DNA of 64,000 bases from positions 1,759,512 through 1,823,511 of the forward strand of contig NC_009486.1 in NCBI RefSeq assembly GCF_000016785.1. The letters run 5' to 3'. The translations under genes and the position numbers were made by a program. Every line of letters begins with the position of its first letter. Positions within the stretch are counted from its first letter, which is position 1. The notes beneath the pieces are model-generated. The model searched no databases and was not told where the DNA came from. It saw nothing but the letters and a program-made list of their open reading frames with translations. Below, piece by piece: positions 8,446 through 15,785 of this stretch. The stretch comes from Thermotoga petrophila RKU-1. Its GTDB lineage: Bacteria > Thermotogota > Thermotogae > Thermotogales > Thermotogaceae.

Positions 8446-10263
8446 ATGAAGGGTTTTGTTGTCAACATCTGGCTTCAAACCTGGTCACGTATTTTTGGAG
8501 CTGACGTTGTAAAAGAAATGAAGAATAAGTACAATGTTCCCGATACTTTTTACAATCCCCTCGAGGATGTCCCCGATGAACTCCCCGTGAATATGTCCCG
8601 GGAACTGGCATCAAGAAAAGGGATCACTTACGAAGAACTCTGGTACAAGACAGGTAAAGAAAACCTGAAAACCTTCTTCGAACATTACCCGGAATACTTC
8701 AAAAAGACGAGTTTTCTTTCTTTCATGGCTGCTATGGACATGGTACACAGAGTTCTTACCAGAAGGATCAAAGGAGCGAAACCTCCGAGAATCTTCTTCA
8801 AACTCCTTTCATCACGTAAAGCGCTGATAAGGTATGAATCGAAACGAAATTTCAAAAATTATTTCCTTGGACTCATGGAAGCGGCTTCTGAGTTTTTTAA
8901 TGACCCGATCAAATATAAAGTGGTGGGAGAAGGTAGCATCGACGGTAGAAACTACCTCGAAGTCGAAGTGGAAGCCACAAAAGAGTACGGAAAATTCGAA
9001 AAACTAAGGAGTTTGATCGTTCTTGGGGCAGGATTCGTGAAATCTCTGGTTCCGATAAATGTTTTCATGATACCACTGTTCAGTTTCGTTTTTATCTTTA
9101 TCATCTTCACATTTTTGCCATTCGGAAACCTGATCAGGTCTATTTTAAGTGCCCTTCTCATTTCTCTTGTAATGGTGATTGACACGAAAGACCTCAAAAA
9201 GGGATTGAATGTTCTGAAAGAAGCTTTAAAACTCGTTTCTCGAAAGAACTTTGACAATCCAGTTACAGTAAGTGGGCTAAAAGAGTTCTCTGATCTTTCC
9301 GCTGAACTGAACAGTGCCGTAGAAAAGATCAAAGAAATCATAGTGGGTATACTGGGAGACGTTCAAGAAATAGACGCCTACTCGTCGAGAGTAGTAGATG
9401 CAGTAAATTCCATGAAGGAACAGCTTGAAACCATGAGTTCTCTTTCGAGTGAAATAGCCACCACAGCTGTACAGATAAGTAACGATACGGAAAGGATATC
9501 GAGTGCAGTTACAGCAAACGTGGAAACCATCACATCGATCATTTCCGAACAAACACAAATCATAAAATCTCTCAATGAGGCCGTGTCACTCATTGTTCAA
9601 TCAGCAAATAACGTTGAGCAATCAGCGGACGGTATAGTGAAGATGAGTCAGAGGTTCTCCAAACTTGTTGAAGAGGCCAAAAATCTCCAGGAACAGGCTG
9701 GTATGATCATGCAAGTTGCCGCAACCGTATCTAATATAGCTGAACAAACGAATCTTCTTGCACTCAATGCCGCCATAGAAGCTGCAAGGAGTGGAGAAGC
9801 CGGAAGAGGTTTTGCGGTGGTTGCCGATGAAATCAGAAAGCTTGCCGAAGAGAGTCGCAGCTCCTCTTCAAAGATAGCAGAGTATCTATCGACCATAAAC
9901 ACAGGTATCGACAAACTCGTTCAAACCATACAAGCTGAATTTGAAGAGATGAAGGAACAATCGAATCAGCTCCTCGAGAGTTCGGAGAGGAACAAAGAAT
10001 CCAGCGAAGTTATATCTTCCATATCGCAAAAACTCAGCGATCTCATAGATGTCCTGAATCAACAGGTTGACAACCTCAACGGTATAACAAACAGCATCCA
10101 GAATCTGCTTGCAATTTCTGAAGAGAGCTCAGCAACAGCAGAAGAAATAAGTTCCTCGATACAGAATTTCTTCTCCCAGTTGAAAGTTGTTCTTGATAGC
10201 GTGAACGAAACTATAAATCTGCTTTCGGTGATAAAGGAAAACTTCAAAGACATGGTGCTGTGA
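8446..10263 (+). CDS. Methyl-accepting chemotaxis protein with N-terminal H-NOX haem domain
   Basis: 605-aa chemoreceptor. Residues 1-180 form an H-NOX (haem-NO/O2-binding) domain: proximal His101 (MDMVHRVL) and the haem-propionate motif YxSxR (Tyr130, Ser132, Arg134). By alignment from memory to the Thermoanaerobacter H-NOX, Trp9, Asn73 and Tyr139 reproduce the distal hydrogen-bond network linked to O2 binding. Two hydrophobic spans at about 200-240 anchor the protein, and the C-terminal signalling domain has the CheA-contact hairpin ([20 protein letters not shown]). The H-NOX domain precedes the membrane spans, so it lies in the cytoplasm. Likely an oxygen or NO taxis receptor in an anaerobe. 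Confidence 0.92.
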   Translation: MKGFVVNIWLQTWSRIFGADVVKEMKNKYNVPDTFYNPLEDVPDELPVNMSRELASRKGITYEELWYKTGKENLKTFFEHYPEYFKKTSFLSFMAAMDMVHRVLTRRIKGAKPPRIFFKLLSSRKALIRYESKRNFKNYFLGLMEAASEFFNDPIKYKVVGEGSIDGRNYLEVEVEATKEYGKFEKLRSLIVLGAGFVKSLVPINVFMIPLFSFVFIFIIFTFLPFGNLIRSILSALLISLVMVIDTKDLKKGLNVLKEALKLVSRKNFDNPVTVSGLKEFSDLSAELNSAVEKIKEIIVGILGDVQEIDAYSSRVVDAVNSMKEQLETMSSLSSEIATTAVQISNDTERISSAVTANVETITSIISEQTQIIKSLNEAVSLIVQSANNVEQSADGIVKMSQRFSKLVEEAKNLQEQAGMIMQVAATVSNIAEQTNLLALNAAIEAARSGEAGRGFAVVADEIRKLAEESRSSSSKIAEYLSTINTGIDKLVQTIQAEFEEMKEQSNQLLESSERNKESSEVISSISQKLSDLIDVLNQQVDNLNGITNSIQNLLAISEESSATAEEISSSIQNFFSQLKVVLDSVNETINLLSVIKENFKDMVL

Positions 10264-10286
10264 ATCTGCAGAAAAACACACAATGC

Positions 10287-10312
10287 GGGGAGCCTTTGGC
10301 TCCTCTTTTTTT
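10287..10312 (+). terminator. Intrinsic terminator after the chemoreceptor gene
   Basis: Stem GGAGCC-TTT-GGCTCC at 10289-10303, extended by flanking G/C bases, followed by a TC(T)7 tract. Confidence 0.85.
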
Positions 10313-10424
10313 AATCACAACAGGACGTTTTTCCTTCATTTCTTCGTCCGATTTTTGAAAGGCTTTCAGAATACTAGCTGCTTTTTCACCCCAGAACCCA
10401 AGTGGTGGATACTTTTCAAATCGT
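10310..10424 (-). pseudogene. Possible C-terminal gene remnant
   Basis: On the minus strand this gap has an open, coding-like stretch of about 38 codons (contains FEKYPPLGFWGEKAASIL and a charged tail KSDEEMKEKRPVV) with no start codon or ribosome site. It runs into the palindrome at 10426-10453 on its 5' side. I do not recognise the family. It may be a leftover of a gene removed when the neighbouring accessory genes were inserted. Confidence 0.25.
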
Positions 10425-10425
10425 A

Positions 10426-10453
10426 GTGTCGTAAAATTGACATTTTACGACAC
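10426..10453. promoter_or_regulatory. 28-bp perfect inverted repeat upstream of the ATPase gene
   Basis: Arms of 12 bp, GTGTCGTAAAAT and ATTTTACGACAC, separated by TGAC. No T-tract follows, so a protein-binding site or a recombination/insertion boundary is more likely than a terminator. Confidence 0.6.
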
Positions 10454-10473
10454 AAGAAAATTGAACTCTTATG

Positions 10474-10511
10474 ATTATACTCATGAGTATAATACTCAAT
10501 GGTATAATACT
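10474..10511. promoter_or_regulatory. Palindromic and repeated TATAAT-containing leader of the ATPase gene
   Basis: A 20-bp perfect palindrome (10474-10493, centre CATG) contains ATTATACTC / GAGTATAAT. GTATAATACT recurs at 10487-10496 and 10502-10511, exactly 15 bp apart. The repeats overlap two possible -10 hexamers, so a bound protein would block transcription. A TTGAAC at 10461-10466 is a candidate -35, but its spacing to either TATAAT is poor. Confidence 0.45.
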
Positions 10512-10541
10512 TCTAAGTATATAAATCCAGGAGGTAAGACC

Positions 10542-11912
10542 ATGAAATTCTACAACAGAAGAAAAGAACTTGACTTTTTTCAGAAGGTAAAAGGCATGGA
10601 CAGAAAGTATTTTGTTGTGGTATTCGGAAGAAGACGTATCGGAAAAACCACATTGATAAGAAAAGCCTTTGAAGATACAAAGGCCTTTTACTACTTTGTG
10701 GAGGTTAAGAAAGAAGAGACACTCTTGAAAGATCTGAGTTTTTCTTTCTCAAAGGCTGTGTACAGTAACTGGTACGATTTGTTTTCTGAACTCTTCAACA
10801 GATACGAGTACATCGTGTTCGATGAGTTCCAGAATTTTCATAAGGTGAATCCGGATATTCTATACGCTCTTCAGCACGCATGGGACGATAACAAAAACAA
10901 AACAAAGATGATTGTACTCGGCTCTTATGTGGGCTTGATGAAGAACATTTTCACGGATGAGAAGATGCCGTTGTTTGGCCGAGCAGACAGCATCATCAAC
11001 ATCAAAGAATTTCCTCTTGGTGAAACAGTTTCTATGTTAAAAGACTTTGGATACGATGTTCACGAGGCATTCCAGATATACGCAATGGTGGGAGGTGTTC
11101 CAAAGTATCTGTGGCTGTTCAAAGACAAAAGAGACATCAAGCAACTGATCTACGATGTCTTCATCGACGAATTTGCTCCTCTTAGAGAGGAGGCAAGGAA
11201 CCTTCTGATATCGGAATTCGGCTCAGAACACAAGACGTACTTTTCTATACTGGAGGCAATAGCGGGAGGTATGAAATCACTGTCTGAGATTTCCGATTCT
11301 TCCGGCATAGAAACGACGAAACTTTCCAAGTACTTGACCGAACTTTCAGAGATCTACGAGATACTGTCGAAAGAGCGCCCTTTGCTCTCCGAAAAGAAGA
11401 GAAACTACAAATACAGGATCAAAGATCATTACTACAACTTCTTCTTCAGAAACATTTACAGGAATTACTCCATCATGGAATACGCTCCAGAAAAAGCCCT
11501 TGAAATCGTCTGGAATAACTTCAACCAGTACATGGGTTTCCAGTTTGAGGAGATATGCAGACAGTTCCTTCTGGAAAATCCCGGCTTTTTTGGTTTTATA
11601 CCGAAAGATGTTGGAAAGCACTGGGGGAGGGTTCCTCACAGAAAAAACGAGTCGTACGATATAGACCTTGTTGCGTACGATGATGAGAACGTGTTGTTTG
11701 GAGAATGCAAGTGGTCTAACAAAAAAGTGGGAGAAGAAGAATATCGAAAACTCCTTCTGAGGAGCGAATATGTGAACACTAGAAAAAGAAGAAAGATCTA
11801 CGCTCTTTTTTCCAGAAGTGGCTTTGAAGAAAATCTTCTAAAGTTGAAAAGCAAAAATCTCTTTCTCATCACACCGGAAGATATGATGAGGGTGTATGAA
11901 GTAGTAAAATAA
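10542..11912 (+). CDS. Archaeal-type AAA ATPase with C-terminal nuclease-like (DUF234-type) domain
   Basis: 456-aa member of the 'archaeal ATPase' family of STAND-like P-loop proteins. Walker A is GRRRIGKTT (residues 29-37) and the Walker B acidic pair is in YIVFDEFQNF. A winged-helix region follows (SLSEISDSSGIETTKLSKYL). The C-terminus has the DUF234-type restriction-like core YDIDLVAYDDENV...GECKW, with Asp and ExK in place. The ATG at 10542 was chosen because GGAGGTAAGACC precedes it; the frame stays open upstream through the palindromes. Such genes are common in thermophiles, often mobile, and of unknown function. It sits at the edge of the defence-like island. Confidence 0.85.
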   Translation: MKFYNRRKELDFFQKVKGMDRKYFVVVFGRRRIGKTTLIRKAFEDTKAFYYFVEVKKEETLLKDLSFSFSKAVYSNWYDLFSELFNRYEYIVFDEFQNFHKVNPDILYALQHAWDDNKNKTKMIVLGSYVGLMKNIFTDEKMPLFGRADSIINIKEFPLGETVSMLKDFGYDVHEAFQIYAMVGGVPKYLWLFKDKRDIKQLIYDVFIDEFAPLREEARNLLISEFGSEHKTYFSILEAIAGGMKSLSEISDSSGIETTKLSKYLTELSEIYEILSKERPLLSEKKRNYKYRIKDHYYNFFFRNIYRNYSIMEYAPEKALEIVWNNFNQYMGFQFEEICRQFLLENPGFFGFIPKDVGKHWGRVPHRKNESYDIDLVAYDDENVLFGECKWSNKKVGEEEYRKLLLRSEYVNTRKRRKIYALFSRSGFEENLLKLKSKNLFLITPEDMMRVYEVVK

Positions 11913-11952
11913 AGATGAAAAAATGAAAAAAATAGGTTAATGAGGCGATATC

Positions 11953-13707
11953 ATGACCTTCAAAGAAGCTGCCTATTTCATTCTGAAAAGAGAAAAAAGA
12001 CCCATGACTGCAAGGGAAATAGTGGAAATAGCCCTGAAAGAAAAGTTGATAAAAACTTCCTCCAAGTCACCTGACAGGGACCTGGCAATACAGATCTACG
12101 ATGATATCAGACTGAACGGAGAGAACTCACCATTTGTGAAGGTGGGAAGGGGGCTTTTTGGATTGAGAGAGTTTTATGAACAGAAAAGAGAAGAAACCGT
12201 TGGAGAGGTGCAACACCTCATAAGAAGGCTCGAGGAGACACAGTACAGAAGCAACTCTCCCTCAGAGTTCGAAGAGGTCTTAAAAGAAGCCTTTTCTTTT
12301 CTTGGATTTGAGACAGAACTCAAGGGGGAACCAGGAAACACGGACGTTGTTCTCAAAGCGAAAATAGGGCGCGATGAGTCATACACAGTGAACGTGGATG
12401 GGAAAACCAGCAGGTCTGGGAAGATCTCAGACGTTCAGATAGACTGGCTTTCACTTGAAGATCACAGGGAGAAAACAAAAGCAAATTTCATTGTGGTTGT
12501 TGGTCCCGACTTTTCAAAAGGAAACGTGGAAAAAAGAGCCCAAAAAAGTGGCGTTGTTCTTTTGAAGGTGAAAGATCTGATAGAACTTTTGAAAGAACAT
12601 GCCAGATACCCATTCAATCTGCTTGAGTTAAAAAGACTCTTTGAAACACCCGGTAACGCTGATTATGTTGTAGAAGAAATCATAAGATCTCATCGAGACA
12701 GGACAAATTTTCTGGAAAACCTGAAACTCATAGTGGAGGAGATGGAAAATCTACAGAGTTTGCTCGGGTACTTCTCCGTTGATTCACTGGTTGCAAGAAC
12801 GGAACTGGGACCCCAGATGATAAAAAGCGTCATAGACCTTCTGAACTCACCCCTGATAAAAGCTGTTGAAGAGGTTTCGGAGGGGAAGTATGTTCTGGTT
12901 ATTCCCAAGAGGGAACTTTCAAAACTCTTTGGAAGACTTGCTTCAGCCTGTGAACAAGAAAAAGAACAAAAAGAACAAGATGATGTGAAGAATAAACTTG
13001 TGAAGAATGAACTTACGAAGGATGAACTTATAAAGTATTTATCTCGAACTGAACGTGTTCCAACCGTTCTCAGGGAAATACTCCTTCCCCTGTGCTTGAA
13101 ACATGGTGTTGTTTCAAGGGAAATGATAAAAGAAGAACTTGTTGTAAGAAAAATGGCACAGAATTTGGGACAGGCTGGATTGGTTTTGTCGACGGTTTCG
13201 AAAGCAATAGGAGAAAATGAACTATTGGAATCAATCATATCGTATGACAAACTCAAGCCTTGGAAGAAAGATAACTTCAGGTTAAAAGAAGAGTACAAAG
13301 AAATGGTCCACGCTGTTATCGAAGAACTTAAAGGAAAAGAGCAACCAAAAACCGATTTGAAGAACAGACTCGTGGAATATTTATCTCGAACTGAGCGTGT
13401 CCCAACCGTTCTCAGAGAAATACTCTTTCCTTTGTGCTTGAAGTACGACGTTGTTTCGAGAGAAATGGTAAAAAAAGAACTCGTTTTAAGAAAAATGGCG
13501 AAGGATTTAGGACAGGCCGGACTGGTCTTATCAACAGTTTCAGCAGTGATAGGAAGAGACGAACTGTTGGGAGCGATCATAATGTACGACAAGCCCAAGC
13601 CCTGGAAGAAAGATAACTTCAGATTGAAAGAAGAGTACAAAGGATTGGTGCAGGAGGTTATCGAAGAGCTTAAAGAGATAAAAGGAAATCTACAGCATGG
13701 AACCTGA
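11953..13707 (+). CDS. HARE-HTH / PD-(D/E)xK nuclease-like protein with duplicated C-terminal domain
   Basis: 584-aa protein. Residues 1-75 resemble the HARE-HTH domain (MTFKEAAYFILKREKRPMTA), a helix-turn-helix linked in the literature to restriction enzymes and modified-DNA recognition. Residues 104-215 resemble an Mrr-type restriction fold, with Asp131 (GNTDVVL) and Asp149-Gly-Lys151 (NVDGKTS) as the possible PD-DxK residues. After a helical linker (245-345), a domain of about 100 aa occurs twice (360-460 and 474-576). The gene ends 52 bp from the convergent end of the BREX-like operon and may supply the nuclease that operon lacks. Domain calls are by eye; the restriction role is inferred. 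Confidence 0.7.
   Translation: MTFKEAAYFILKREKRPMTAREIVEIALKEKLIKTSSKSPDRDLAIQIYDDIRLNGENSPFVKVGRGLFGLREFYEQKREETVGEVQHLIRRLEETQYRSNSPSEFEEVLKEAFSFLGFETELKGEPGNTDVVLKAKIGRDESYTVNVDGKTSRSGKISDVQIDWLSLEDHREKTKANFIVVVGPDFSKGNVEKRAQKSGVVLLKVKDLIELLKEHARYPFNLLELKRLFETPGNADYVVEEIIRSHRDRTNFLENLKLIVEEMENLQSLLGYFSVDSLVARTELGPQMIKSVIDLLNSPLIKAVEEVSEGKYVLVIPKRELSKLFGRLASACEQEKEQKEQDDVKNKLVKNELTKDELIKYLSRTERVPTVLREILLPLCLKHGVVSREMIKEELVVRKMAQNLGQAGLVLSTVSKAIGENELLESIISYDKLKPWKKDNFRLKEEYKEMVHAVIEELKGKEQPKTDLKNRLVEYLSRTERVPTVLREILFPLCLKYDVVSREMVKKELVLRKMAKDLGQAGLVLSTVSAVIGRDELLGAIIMYDKPKPWKKDNFRLKEEYKGLVQEVIEELKEIKGNLQHGT
13030..13680 (+). repeat. In-gene tandem duplication coding two ~100-aa domains
   Basis: Bases about 13030-13330 and 13372-13680 encode nearly the same sequence. 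Shared blocks include LSRTERVPTVLREIL, LGQAGLVLSTVS, KPWKKDNFRLKEEYK. By eye roughly four residues in five match, so the duplication is recent or maintained by gene conversion. Confidence 0.9.
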
Positions 13708-13759
13708 GAGAGAAAAAGGCGACCGTATAGGGGTTTAGATTATTTGCAGCTCGTAAGCC

Positions 13760-15154
13760 TCATGAAGTGTACCTTATGTATATCGATTCCACTTTTATTG
13801 CTTCTTTCTCAAAATCCAGGAGATCACTTTCCGTGAAAACATCCTTTTCAACCTTGTCTACGAACATCACATATATTTTCGAAAATTCTTTCGATGTGGA
13901 TCTTCTCAATATTCTACCCATTCTCTGTATCCATTGCCTTACGCTACTTGTACCAGCCACAATGATCCCTGTTTCTGCGGCCGGAACATCAAATCCTTCA
14001 TCCAGAGCCTTGCATGCCACAAGAACATTTATCCTTCCATCTTTGAATTCAGATATACTTACCAGTCTTTCTTTTACAGGCATTTTCGAATGATATATCC
14101 CAGCGGCAAATCCTATCTTCTTCAGGTATTTGAAAATGTATTCGGCAATTTCAATTCTCTCGTGAAATATTAATACTCTTTCTTTGTCAAGTTTTTCCTC
14201 ACTAAACAACCATTTAAGAGCGTACAATTTGGATTTTGAGGTGTGGATCACAGATTTCCTTTGATTCAAAAGAGCAATGTATCTTGTTATAAGTTCATCT
14301 CCGTTTTTTTCGTGGATCATATTCAACCGCTTGATAAAATTGACATGAGAAGTTTCCTTTAACTCTGGATACTTGTATATCAAAGCCTTTGTGAGTTTGT
14401 TTATTTTTTCTGTTAAATCCTCATAAATAACTTCTTCTGATGGAGTAAGGGGAACTTTCAGTTTCACAATTTTATAGGGGGGTATTATTCCATCTTTCAA
14501 AGCATCGCTGTAAGTGTATGTGTAAATCACATTACCAAGATTTGGCACGAGTTTTTCTTCAAAGCCGTAGTCTCCATACCTTTCCGGAGTGGCAGAAAGT
14601 CCCAGTGTGTATGAAAAGGGTATTTCGAATATTCTGGAATTCTCTTTGCTTCCATACCTGTGGCATTCATCGGCAATCAGAAATAAGTCTTCGTGTTTGA
14701 AAAATCTTTCGTAATGTTCTTTCAGATACCTTCTTGCCGAGTTAATGACATATATCAGTATGTTTCTATCTTCAACATTCTCTTTTTCTTTTCCATAAAA
14801 AACACCTATGTTTTCTCTTGGTATGTGAAGTTTATCCATTATCTCGATGAGCCATTGATCGAGAAGAACGGTGGTAGGAACAACTATTATTACTTTTAAA
14901 CCACCCTCACTGTATGCTTCGGAATTAAATAGATCCGATATCAAAGAAAGAGCGAAGATCGTTTTCCCTGCACCAGTAACAACTTTAACAATGCCTTTCC
15001 CACCATTTTTCCACCATGCTTTTTTTGCTTCTTTTTGCCATCTGTAGAGTTCAACGGAAAGCTTCCAGGGAGCATCAACGAAGTCATCAGAGAAGAATTC
15101 ATCTACGACTCTTTTACATACTTCGCAATCAAACCTATCGCAGGTTTTTTTCAA
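13760..15154 (-). CDS. XPB/type III restriction-like superfamily 2 helicase
   Basis: 464-aa DEAD/DEAH-type translocase. Motif I is TGAGKT (residues 60-65), motif II ADECH (161-165), motif III LSATPERYG, and the C-terminal RecA lobe has KALDEGFDVP (motif V) and QWIQRMGRILRR (motif VI). An N-terminal cluster CDRFDCEVC might bind metal. It is shorter than the SNF2-like helicases of classical BREX type 3. It is the last gene of the operon and its ATG overlaps the end of the 72-codon gene by 20 bp. Probable role: DNA translocation in the defence complex. Confidence 0.85.
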   Translation of the reverse strand: MKKTCDRFDCEVCKRVVDEFFSDDFVDAPWKLSVELYRWQKEAKKAWWKNGGKGIVKVVTGAGKTIFALSLISDLFNSEAYSEGGLKVIIVVPTTVLLDQWLIEIMDKLHIPRENIGVFYGKEKENVEDRNILIYVINSARRYLKEHYERFFKHEDLFLIADECHRYGSKENSRIFEIPFSYTLGLSATPERYGDYGFEEKLVPNLGNVIYTYTYSDALKDGIIPPYKIVKLKVPLTPSEEVIYEDLTEKINKLTKALIYKYPELKETSHVNFIKRLNMIHEKNGDELITRYIALLNQRKSVIHTSKSKLYALKWLFSEEKLDKERVLIFHERIEIAEYIFKYLKKIGFAAGIYHSKMPVKERLVSISEFKDGRINVLVACKALDEGFDVPAAETGIIVAGTSSVRQWIQRMGRILRRSTSKEFSKIYVMFVDKVEKDVFTESDLLDFEKEAIKVESIYIRYTS

Positions 15155-15353
15155 AATTCTTTATTGATGATATTTTTTTGAGAGTTTTTTCTAAATCCGG
15201 AATGATTTCTTCAGGAATGTTTCCTTTCTTCGTTAACTCCCATCCAGCTTTTTCCAGTATACAGGCTATTCTGTCTAATCCAAACGTTCGGGCTCTCCTT
15301 GCCAGGTGATGAAAATGCCAGCCTTCCCACCCATATAGTTTCATTTTGAACAT
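15135..15353 (-). CDS. Unknown 72-aa protein in the BREX-like operon
   Basis: Small basic, mostly helical protein (LARRARTFGLDRIACILEKA; aromatic-rich N-terminus GWEGWHFHH). It starts one base after the preceding 135-codon gene ends and overlaps the helicase start, so it is clearly translated as part of the operon. No family recognised. It could be a small accessory subunit or an N-terminal adaptor for the helicase. Confidence 0.6.
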   Translation of the reverse strand: MFKMKLYGWEGWHFHHLARRARTFGLDRIACILEKAGWELTKKGNIPEEIIPDLEKTLKKISSIKNFEKNLR

Positions 15354-15354
15354 C

Positions 15355-15762
15355 TCACGATTGTAAGTTCAGTGGAGCAATAAAATGTTTAGAATCCACC
15401 TGCTTCACTCTACCAAATATGGGATATAATAAAAATGATGCATCTTTATAGTTTATTATTGGCCTCTCAAAACTCTCTACAATTTCAATTTTCCCTTCAA
15501 CAACGATCTGGATTATGTAATTCCCTCTCACAAGAAAGTTTGCAGCGTCTTGAAGGAGGTTTCTTATTTCTCTCGAAACTTTTTCAGGTTCCTCCGAGTA
15601 ATAAAGCAAGCTCTCTATACCAAAGACAGCAAGGTTAAGTGGAAGTTCTTCTTCTCTGTAAACCTGTCTTAAAAACTCAACTATGCTCATTCTGTCTTTA
15701 AAAATCTGATCTGAATATTCTTTCTTTTCTATGATATTAAATCCTATATCCATGTTTGCCAT
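15355..15762 (-). CDS. Unknown 135-aa protein in the BREX-like operon
   Basis: Acidic alpha/beta protein (SIVEFLRQVYREEELPLNLAVF-like helical middle, then beta-rich IIQIVVEGKIEIVE). A GGGGTG site precedes the ATG at 15762. It lies between the DNA methylase (23-bp gap) and the 72-aa gene (1-bp gap). Its size is near that of BREX BrxF, but I see no convincing similarity and leave it unnamed. Confidence 0.65.
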   Translation of the reverse strand: MANMDIGFNIIEKKEYSDQIFKDRMSIVEFLRQVYREEELPLNLAVFGIESLLYYSEEPEKVSREIRNLLQDAANFLVRGNYIIQIVVEGKIEIVESFERPIINYKDASFLLYPIFGRVKQVDSKHFIAPLNLQS

Positions 15763-15785
15763 TACTCACACCCCCAACTGCGTTT

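Noticed and set aside
10426..10453. Transcription terminator
   Set aside because: The perfect inverted repeat is AT-rich and not followed by a T-tract; the true terminator of the chemoreceptor gene is at 10287-10312.
12690..13640. 316-codon minus-strand ORF
   Set aside because: Antisense shadow of the HARE-HTH/nuclease-like gene; its internal repeat simply mirrors that gene's duplication and it has no ribosome site.
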